Origin: Hepatocystis sp. ex Piliocolobus tephrosceles
Lineage: Eukaryota; Apicomplexa; Aconoidasida; Haemosporida; Plasmodiidae
Direction: 5' to 3'
NCBI GenBank assembly: GCA_902459845.2
Contig: CABPSV020000102.1
Span: forward strand, 1 to 30,124
DNA length: 30,124 nt
The position numbers and the translations under genes are program-made. Within the stretch, counting starts at the first letter, position 1; each line of letters begins with the position of its first letter. A model generated the notes under the pieces. It made no database searches. It saw only the letters and a list, made by a program, of their open reading frames with translations, and was not told the origin of the DNA. Below are positions 1 through 11,800 of this stretch, one piece after another.

Positions 1-92
1 TCCTGTCTGAGTTGTCACTATTTGGTGTTGCTATGTGACCACTGGTACAGCCATAACTTTTGCTACAGCTGTTGTTATTATTATTACTATCA
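1..92 (-). CDS. Possible terminal fragment of an exon, gene unidentified
   Basis: Read on the minus strand, bases 92 to 1 give 30 open codons running off the window. They start with an Asn run (D-S-N5-S-C-S-K-S-Y-G) and continue through T-S-G-H-I-A-T-P-N-S-D. Base composition here is far richer in G and C than in the following 2.8 kb, which is the usual contrast between exon and spacer in this genome. No Met precedes it, but a typical acceptor (poly-T-rich stretch, then TTGTTTAG) ends at base 93, so this would be an internal or last exon with its upstream exon somewhere in 100-900. I found no convincing upstream exon. The plus strand is also open to a stop at 94-96, but that reading is a Cys/Tyr-rich string that looks like a shadow. 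Confidence 0.3.
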
Positions 93-345
93 CTAAACAA
101 AAAATAGTAACCTTACTTATATTATTTTTAAAAGTGTTGTGCTTGTTTTTATATTTTGTTAGAACGACTATGTAACAAAAAAAAAAAAAAATAAAAAAAA
201 AAAAAAAAAAAAAAAATATACTATATATTTTCTATTACCTTTTATACTAGGTAAAACATAAATGATAATTAAAATTACAACTAAGTATTTTCACATTATT
301 TCTATTTGTTAAAAATTTTTTCATTTAGTTTTATTATAAAAACTG

Positions 346-380
<35 letters not shown>

Positions 381-1513
381 GTATGTCTTACTTATTTTAT
401 TTATTTTTTTTTAATTCTTTTTAATTCTTTTGGTTTTTCAAAATTGTAATACTTTTTTTGTACACGTTTGCTGACATATTTATTTCATTCAGCGTGTCAG
501 TGTGTATATACATACATGCATATAAACACGTAAATAGTATGGTTGGTTTTTTTTTGGGGAAGTTTGTTATTTCCACTTCTATTATTAATATTAGTGCTTG
601 TAGTAATTGCTTTGGCGAAATTAATAAAATTTTACAATTCAAAACATTTGCTACAAAACAAATAAAGCATAATATCACATTATGTTTATTTAAAAATTGT
701 CTTTTGTGTGGATTTGTAAATATATATATGTATACAACAGAAAACAGAAAATTTTATAATTTAAAAAAAAAGAGACTAAAACAATATTCGTGAAAATAAA
801 CTTATTCACAATTTTATTTTGCGTTTCAAAATGTTATTAAAAAGATGTTTATTTCATTTGTTGACATCAATTTGTACTTTTGTTCAAATTTTTATTAGTT
901 AAAGAAGACGCAAATATGTAAAAAAAAAATTCATAAATGGTGATAAAAGGTGATAAAAAGTGATATGAAATAATATGAAGTGACATGAAGTAATATGAAG
1001 TGAAATGAAGTAATATGAAGTGATAAAAAAAAAAAAAAAAACATGAAATAATCATTTACAGATCCATATTTAAATAAAAAAAAGGAAAGAGGAAAAAAGA
1101 AAAAAAAAAAAAAAATGAATATAAGACTAAAACATGTAAAATTATCAAAAATAGACAATTTTGAAAAAAAAAAAAAAAAAAAAAAAAATCCCAAAAAAAA
1201 TCCCAAAAAAAATCCCAAAAAAAATTCCAAAAAAAATTCCAAAAAAAAAGTCCAAAAAAAATCCAAAAAAAGGCTTAAAAAATAACAGCGGAGAATAACT
1301 ATTTTTTAAACTAGTAAATAACTAAAAAAAAAAAAAAAAGTTAATTATTATGAGGCATTTATTCTAAGTTTCTTTTCTATAATGAATACAGCGTGGGTAG
1401 AAGGGATTAAAAATATGATAATAAAAAAATAAACAAAAATAATAAGAATGTTTCGACCGATGTATGGAATATAAATAAATATACAAATAATACAAAAAAT
1501 TATTATTATATTG

Positions 1514-1546
<33 letters not shown>

Positions 1547-1898
1547 AATCATTATAAATTTTTAATTCTACAATACATTATACTTTTTTTTCATTCATAA
1601 CAAAAGTAGTAGACAATTCTTTTGCGTTTACTTTTTTTTTTTTTTTTTAATGTTTATTTTTAATATAGATATACAAAATAAGCACGTACCTAACATAGTA
1701 CGTATTAGTAAAATTAATATTTTTTTTTCACTTAGGGTTTTTTTTATATACATTTAAAATTATACTAAAAACATGAAAATACGAAATGTTTGAAAAAAAA
1801 TGTATAGCATTACAATGCATACAGACACGTAGATAATTGTATATACACACTCTGCTTTGTTTTGGCTATAGAAGAAGCAGTTTTAACAACGTATAAGT

Positions 1899-2010
1899 TT
1901 TATTAGAACTGTACATTTGTGTTTATTTGTTTTTTATGTTATATTAGAATTGTACATTTGTGTTTATTTGTTTTTTATGTTATATTAGAATTGTACATTT
2001 CTGTTTATTT
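1899..2010. repeat. 41-bp tandem repeat, about 2.5 copies
   Basis: The unit begins at TATTAGAA(C/T)TGTACATTTG and continues with TGTTTATTTGTTTTTTATGT. It occurs at about 1901, 1942 and 1983, with the last copy breaking into a poly-T run. Copies differ by single bases (AACTG versus AATTG; ACATTTG versus ACATTTC), so it is a recent local duplication. It lies in noncoding DNA. Confidence 0.85.
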
Positions 2011-2550
2011 TTTTTTTTTTTTTTTTACATACTATTTTGTTTCGTGTTTGTTATAATTCACTAATTAAAAGAAAAGTGAAAAAAAAAAAAAAAAAAATTG
2101 TACATAGTTATAACAATAAGGCATAAAGCGTCATACGAACACATACACATACTCATACACACACTTGTAAATAAACACGAGTAGTATAAAATTGGTATTT
2201 TTTTTTTTTTTTTTTAAATTATCAGTATATAAAAATCACGTTACCATTTTAAAACGAATGATACATATTCGATATATAACAATGAAGTGTAAGAAAGTAA
2301 AGCAAAGTAAAGCAAAAATAATAAAAAAAGATAATAGGAATAATAATCCATACATACATGGGTGTTATTAGAAGATAATATACATGTACTAATAATCTTT
2401 TGCAATACCACAATTTATTTGTAACACATATATAATATATAATATATATATGAGCACACGTGAAATGTTATTTTTTTATAATTACGCAAAGAAAGTTAAA
2501 AAGAAAATTAATATATATGGAAGAAACCCTGTACATCTTTCACGCAAATG

Positions 2551-2583
<33 letters not shown>

Positions 2584-2664
2584 CAAGTTATATGTAACAC
2601 TGTTTGATAATGTAAAAAACAACGAGGAAAAATCGAATGTACGATGAATTGCTTAGGCAAATAA

Positions 2665-2730
2665 GTAGATAGGTAACCAAATAAAGTAAATAGGTAACCA
2701 AATAAAGTAAATAGGTAACCAAATAAAGTA
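2665..2730. repeat. 21-bp tandem repeat, three copies
   Basis: Three near-perfect copies of the unit AGGTAACCAAATAAAGTAAA plus one T, the last running into GTATGC. It lies about 230 bases beyond the CDC48 stop codon, in presumed 3' flank. No function is suggested. Confidence 0.85.
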
Positions 2731-2802
2731 TGCAAACAAATTAGTTTAATGCTATCAACGACTGAATGACATAAACATATATTGTGTACATTTGTGTCGT
2801 GG

Positions 2803-2940
2803 TAAAAAAAAATAAAAAAAAATAAAAAAAAATAAAAAAAAAATAAAAAAAAATAAAAAAAAAATAAAAAAAAAATAAAAAAAAATAAAAAAAAATAAAA
2901 AAAAATAAAAAAAAATAAAAAAAAATAAAAAAAAATAAAA
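2803..2940. repeat. A-rich (A)8-9T array next to the CDC48 stop codon
   Basis: About 135 bases made almost only of A8-9 runs separated by single T residues, ending 17 bases before the CDC48 stop. On the CDC48 sense strand this is a T-rich tract immediately after the coding region, so it would form the start of the 3' UTR. It could act in 3'-end formation, but that is inference. Confidence 0.8.
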
Positions 2941-2957
2941 TTTGTTTATGCTTCTTT

Positions 2958-5780
<2,823 letters not shown>

Positions 5781-5809
5781 TTTGTTGGATGGTAAAGCAA
5801 TGGCATATG

Positions 5810-6015
5810 CGAACAGAGGTAAAGAAAGAGGTAAAGAAAGAGGTAAAGAAAGAGGTAAAGAAAGAGGTAAAGAAAGAGGTAAATAAAGAGGTAAAGAAAG
5901 AGGTAGAGGAAGAGGAAAAGAAAGAGGTAGAGGAAGAGGAAAAGAAAGAGGTAGAGGAAGAGGAAAAGAAAGAGGTAGAGGAAGAGGAAAAGAAAGAGGT
6001 AGAGGAAGAGGTACA
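5810..6015. repeat. Purine-rich tandem repeat in the CDC48 5' leader region
   Basis: The first part is about six copies of a 12-bp unit GGTAAAGAAAGA (5816-5903). It grades into about five copies of a 24-bp unit mixing GGTAGAGGAAGA and GGAAAAGAAAGA (5904-6015). The plus strand is almost pure purine, interrupted by one T per 12 bases. It begins only about 30 bases upstream of the CDC48 ATG (5780), so on the CDC48 sense strand the leader would carry a (TCTTTCTTTACC)n pyrimidine tract. Confidence 0.9.
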
Positions 6016-6058
6016 GATACAGATGTTAGGAAAGCTTAGGTATGTGGCTATTTATTTG

Positions 6059-6070
6059 TATATATATATT

Positions 6071-6116
<46 letters not shown>
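6059..6116. repeat. TA dinucleotide tract
   Basis: Nearly uninterrupted TA repeats with two TTTG interruptions at the left end. Such tracts are common in haemosporidian intergenic DNA. It lies about 280 bases upstream of the CDC48 start and so within its likely promoter. Confidence 0.85.
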
Positions 6117-6118
<2 letters not shown>

Positions 6119-7947
6119 CAGTTGTGTGTAAAATATAGTATCGTACTAAAAATGTTTAGTTTTTTGTGGGAAATATATTTAAATATATATGCGTATATAT
6201 ATATGTAGGTATGAAGGAGTTTATTTTTATATAATTATGTGCGTTATGTTTATATATATGTATATAGATATATGTAGGTGTGTAAAGTGTTTATTTGTTT
6301 ATTGGTATATAATTGTACATTCAATATGTATATATGTGTATATATGTACGCATGTATTATGATAAAATAACAAAAGAGTATTTCTTTTTTTTATCGTATT
6401 TTTTATATATTTTTTATCATTAAAATATCACTTTTAAATTTTATATATTATTTTTTTTATGCCTAACTATAATAATAATAGCAGTAATAATAATAATAAC
6501 AGTAGTAATAATAATAAAATAATTCAATAAAATTTAATAAAATTTAATAAAATTCAATAAAATTCAATTAAATTCAATAAAATTTGATAAAATTCGATAA
6601 AATTCGACAATGTCCGATAAAATTAAATAAGATTAAATAAAATTTCTTAAAATTAAATTTAACCTTGTTTTATTTATTTTAATGTTCCTTCTTTTAATTT
6701 TGGATTAACTTGTTTTATTTTATTTTATTTTATTTAATTTTATTTTATTTTATTTAATTTTATTTATTTTGGATTAAGCTCATAAAAAAAAAACGAACTT
6801 GAATAGAAAAAAAAAAAAAAAATAATAAAAAATAATAAACGAACAGAATTAAAATAAATAAAGAAAATTCAATGAGTAAATTACAAAATATGCAAAAAAG
6901 GAGAGCGCATAAGTGCTACACGTATGTGCTAGAAAATTAAATTATTCAATAAATGCATAACAAGGCACTCCATATACATATATATGTATATATACTTACA
7001 TGTATATATTATATATATTATTAAATTATTTTTTTTTTTTTTTTTTTGTACACAGGTGTGAAATCGTAATACAATATAAAAAATTTAACTAAGAAAGCGT
7101 TAGAAGCATTTTAAATCGAAATAAATTATTAAAAACAAAAAAAATACATTATATGTATGGCTATGTATGTATGTATGTATATATGTGTATGTATGCGTAT
7201 TTATGGTTTTAATAATCGCTACTTATATTGAAGAGGTAATAATAGGAACACTTGTATAAATGGTAAAAAAGTACGTACAAGTATTTATATATAATACATA
7301 CTTTATATTCACCATCACGTGTTTTTTTTTTTTTTGCCCTAGTAAATTAACACGTAATAACAAATGAATGAAATAACAGAATAAATATTAAATAAAATGG
7401 CAAATAAAATAGCAAATGAAATGGCAAACAAAATGGCAAATAAAATGGCATATGTAATAAAGAAAAAAAAAAAAAAAAAAAAAAAAAAATTGCATGTTTT
7501 GCCATTTCACAATTTAAAGAGACTTATACCTTTTTTATTAAAAAAAAAAAAAAAAACTAAAAACGTGAAAGAAAATGTATAGGAAAAACAACGTTATAAT
7601 TAATTTACCATTTTATAAACTATAAAAAATGTCATTTTATTTATTAGCATATAATTTAAATGCTTAATAAATATGTTACATTTTTGAAGAGTAACAAAAA
7701 CAGACCTTTAATTTAATTATTAATATATATATATATGAATCAAAAAAGGTTTCCTTTTTTTGGTATGCGTTAAAAACTCTAAGTTTACCACACAAGTGGT
7801 ACTTACGTTTTTCGTAAAAAGACATTAAAATAAAAATTTACAAAAATGTACTGTTGATATATAACATTATATGTTTTTTTTTTTTTTTTTTTTTTTTTTT
7901 ATATATATATATATATATCATTTAAATTTTTTTTTTTTTTTTTGTTT

Positions 7948-8198
7948 TAATCAATAGTTTATCAATAGTTTATCAATAGTTTATCAATAGTTTATCAATA
8001 GTTTATCAATAGTTTATCAATAATTTATCAATAATTTATCAATAATTTATCAATAATTTATCAATAATTTATCAATAATTTATCAATAATTTATCAATAA
8101 TTTATCAATAATTTATCAATAATTTATCAATAATTTATCAATAATTTATCAATAATTTATCAATAATTTATCAATAATTTATCAATAGTTTTATCTTT
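7948..8198. repeat. 11-bp minisatellite, about 21-22 copies
   Basis: The unit is TTTATCAATAR with R = G or A. The first six copies carry TCAATAGT, the following fifteen or so carry TCAATAAT, and the last reverts to TCAATAGT. The array is nearly perfect over about 240 bases. Clustering of the two variants suggests expansion of the A variant from inside an older G-variant array. It is noncoding on both strands. Confidence 0.95.
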
Positions 8199-8347
8199 TA
8201 AAAAAATAAAAACAATAAAACACAATAAAGTGAAACATATACATACTCATTAGGTAAGTTGTATATATATATATATATTTGTACACGGTGACATAAAAAG
8301 CACATCACGCTTTTTGCTTATACATTATTACATAGTCATTTAATCGT

Positions 8348-8382
<35 letters not shown>

Positions 8383-8496
8383 TAAAATGGCCATCATTCC
8401 ATTTTAATTAGCTACTCGATGTATAGCTTAAAATGTTTAAATATTTGTATTTAAAAAATTATAATGGATTTAAAAAAAAAAAAAAAAAAAAGGCAA

Positions 8497-8655
8497 AAGA
8501 AGAACAAAAGAACAAAAGAACAAAAGAACAAAAGAACAAAAGAACAAAAGAACAAAAGAACAAAAGAACAAAAACACAAAAACAAAAAAACAAAAAAACA
8601 AAAAAACATAAAAGAACAAAAGAACAAAAGAACAAAAACAAAAAAGAACAAAAAT
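8497..8655. repeat. 8-bp AACAAAAG array
   Basis: About eighteen copies of an 8-bp unit with some A-length slippage in the middle (8570-8610). All three plus frames stay open for a while, giving Lys/Gln/Thr/Asn strings, which is an artefact of composition. It lies 180-340 bases beyond the ACS12-like stop codon. Confidence 0.9.
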
Positions 8656-8832
8656 AAGAAAAAGTTATTCATATGGTTCGAGCTTTTGACATATACCATA
8701 AAAACTATTACTTCAACATGTACTTAGCGTAGTAAATATATACATATATATATATGCCTACACGTATGGACATATTTCCCACCCCTCCCCATCTCTCTCT
8801 CTCTTGTTATCAACCAAACACAAGTTCCTCCT

Positions 8833-11800
8833 TCACTGTATAAACTTATCGGCATCAAAATTAATGGATCCTGTATCTTCAACAATAACATTTAATAGTG
8901 CAGGAAATTGATCAAACTCTTGGGAAGTTACATACTTGATTTGTTTAATAAATTCTTTTCTATTATCAATATAACAACCATACCCCCCATGTGCTTTAAT
9001 ATAATTTTCGTATCTACTGCAATGATATAAAGCGGATGGGTTTTGCAAATAAAATTCTGTATTGTATACATTATTTTGTACATTCTTTATGTCATTTTTT
9101 TCATTTTTTCCATTTTTGTCATTTTTATTGCTTTGAAAATCTCTAGTACCATATATACCATTATTATTAAAAATGAAAAAAACTATTTTTAAGTGGTACC
9201 TACATATAGTCTCAATTTCGTTAGATGCAAATCCAAATGAAGAATCACCCAAAATACAAAAAACAATGTTAGTAGGATTATCTAGTGCTGCAGATATGGA
9301 TGCATTCATAGATATACCCATCATACCATTAATTTGAGGTATAGCAAAATTATAAATTCCAAATTTTGGTAAATATAGAATTCCTAATATTAAAGTAATA
9401 GACCCTTCAGTTGTTACTATTACTCTGTTTATATTTTCTTTGTTTAAATATTTTTGTTTATTAAGTTTTTTTTTTTTTTTCCAACTTTCTTTTTTTATTT
9501 CTGGTTTGTCTATTTCGTCACAACTAGTATCACTTAAATCACAATCAACGTCGGGTATTTCCATTTCATGTATTATGTCTTTATCTATTTTATTCAACCC
9601 CTTTTTATCTATAGTTTTTGTTTCCTCATTACACTGATCAATATTTTTTTTATTATTACTTTGTCTATTTATTAAAATATTTTTGTTTTGTTCACATGAG
9701 TATACACTTGTACCTGAACATAAACCCATATAAGAACATACACAAGTGCCTGAATATAAATTCATGTCTGCACATAAACCCGTGTCTGAATATAAGCCAT
9801 TGTCTGAACATAAACCTGTATCTGAACATATACAGTCGTAGCTATCCAAACCTAAATGTTCCTTCATACAAGCATCTACCAAACACATGTAATCAATAAA
9901 ATATTTTTTATAAACAACACAAACTTTATTTTTTTTAAAAAAATAATCAATTAATATATGTCTTAGTAAAAGTATAGCCTGTTCCATATTAAATGTTTCA
10001 TCAATAAAATACTGGTTAGCTATGCGTGTAAAAATTTTTTGCATATTTTTTTTTTTTACCATATTCAACTCGAGCATCCATTTTTTTCTCATTTCCATAT
10101 CAACAATATTAGGTTGTTTTTTTTTAAAAAATAAATAAATATGTTTCAAAATATAGTATAAATTGGAAAAGAAATAACGCTTACTACTACATTCTTGTTC
10201 CAATTGTTTATCTCCAATTTTTTGTTTTATTAATCCATCTGTTTCTTCAACAGTTAATGTGTCTATACAAACCATATTTTCTTTCTTACAATTAACAAAA
10301 TTACCAAAATTAAAATAAAAATTAAATTCACTACCAATACAAAAACAAAAATCTATATTATCAAATAAATATGTTTTACATAAATTGAAATTATAAAAAT
10401 AATTTTCTTTTATGTAACATTTAGCCATAGTATTAGTATAAATAGGTAATTCTAACAACTCAGATAATTTTTTAACATATTTTATACCATTATAACAATT
10501 TATTCCTAAAAATATTACTCCTTTTTTATTTTTTTTATAAATATTATACATGGAATGGATTAGCTCTTTTAGTAACGATTGTTGTTGAGTAATTAGTTGT
10601 GCTATAGTATGAGGTATATTTTCTTTACAGTTTTCATACTCAGGATTCTTATATAGCAATGAAAGAGATAAAGATCCATTTTTTAAGCATTCATCTGTGT
10701 GTCTTAAATATGTAATAGCTTTTTCTAAACTTGTGTAATAATTTAGTAATTTATATGCCATGTTTATATATACAGGTCCATTTTGTTCTAAAGCTGTACA
10801 TAAAGCGGTATTAAAAGTGTCAGTAAAATTTTCTACTAAATCGACGTGATACGTTTTTATACATAATTCTGTCGCTTTTTGTAACAATTGTTTTTGTGGA
10901 AAATATTGAAAATTATAATATTTTTCAAATAAACACAAATTATCACTAATAAAATTTTCAAAACATATTAATAACATTGGAAATTTGTTAATTCTAGCAT
11001 TATATAAACCACTTAATGTATTTATAAATGCTGGTCCTGAACATGTTAATAATATTCCAATTTTTTTTTTACAATTTTCATTTTTGTTTATACTAAAATA
11101 ATGAACATAATTACAACTAATAGAAGCATTTATTTCATTTCGAAAACTTATATAATATATATTACGTTTAATAAAACTAAAAAGAAATTTATTTAAAGGT
11201 ATGCCATATAGTCCATAAATGTATTTAATTTCGTATTTTTTTAAAATTAATGCAATAATGTCAAATATGTATATTTCTTTATTCTTTAATAATAATACTC
11301 CTTCAGATACTTTTTTTCTGGATAGCTTACCTGTATCTGTTTTTAAAAAACAGTTTACAAAGTATATATTACTAGGTATTTTTAAATCGGATAAATATAA
11401 TCGCATGTATTTTTTTAATTCTTCTTTATATTCATAATAAAGCAAGTTTAATTCTATTGATTGGTTTATGTCAAACTGTTCTTCGTATTTAGGAACAGTT
11501 TCGTTTGGGTCTTCACACGTTTGGGGGTTGTCAGTTCCATTTATAAGAGTCCCGTTTTCAAGTACAGCGTTTTTAAGTACGGCGCTTTTAAGTAAATCAC
11601 CTTCTAAGACTTCGTTCATAAGTACCTCCTTGTTCGAACTTATAGAGGAAATAAACTGCTCATCCAAAATCACCGCAGTGTTAACACTTTCACCATAAAT
11701 TTCATCTTTTATAGAAAATGTTAAACAGTCAGAAACATAATCATGTCGTTTCAAAACATCGTCGATTTCATTTGGTATAATTTTTTCTCCTCCTCTATTA

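Larger units (their letters stand above)
93..2957. other. Noncoding spacer 3' of CDC48, low-complexity and repeat-rich
   Basis: Nearly 2.9 kb of A/T-rich DNA with no convincing gene. It holds poly-A/T runs (for example near 179-216 and 349-376), an 18-21 bp degenerate repeat at 946-1022, an (A)nTCCC-type 12-bp repeat at about 1189-1260, a 41-bp tandem repeat at 1899-2010, TA tracts near 2550-2576, a 21-bp repeat at 2665-2730 and an (A)nT array at 2803-2940. Two overlapping ORFs on opposite strands at 421-793 are somewhat less A/T-skewed than their surroundings. They show no domain and no clear splice partners, so I do not call them. The 3' UTR and terminator of CDC48 must lie at the right end of this stretch. 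Confidence 0.7.
5781..8832. other. 3-kb noncoding spacer between CDC48 (5' side) and the ACS12-like gene (3' side)
   Basis: Both flanking genes are on the minus strand, so this region must hold the CDC48 promoter and leader (left end) and the ACS12-like 3' UTR and terminator (right end). No ORF looks coding. The content is tandem repeats: purine-rich 12/24-bp units at 5810-6015, a TA tract at 6059-6116, AATAAAATT(C/T)-type decamers at 6520-6650, a 12-bp AAAATGGCAAAT repeat at 7396-7452, an 11-bp minisatellite at 7948-8198, and an 8-bp AACAAAAG array at 8497-8655. Long poly-T runs lie near 7874-7900 and 8350-8381. A C/T-rich patch at 8779-8804 (cacccctccccatctctctc) sits just beyond the downstream gene's stop. 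Confidence 0.75.

Noticed and set aside
421..793. Overlapping ORFs on both strands (85 and 111 residues)
   Set aside because: No domain, no low-complexity signature typical of local exons, and the two strands mirror each other. Kept only as part of a speculative left-edge gene.
7948..8198. CRISPR-like array
   Set aside because: Tandem 11-bp units with no spacers, in a eukaryotic genome; an ordinary minisatellite.
8430..8727. Lys/Gln-rich ORFs on the plus strand and Phe/Leu-rich ORFs on the minus strand
   Set aside because: All come from an 8-bp array open in several frames; a composition artefact.
5781..8832. Centromere candidate (very AT-rich, 3 kb, tandem repeats)
   Set aside because: Plasmodium centromeres are more uniformly A/T with a compact repeat core. 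This spacer contains several unrelated arrays, G-rich repeat units and required promoter/terminator functions. The syntenic P. falciparum region is not, as far as I recall, at the chromosome 6 centromere.
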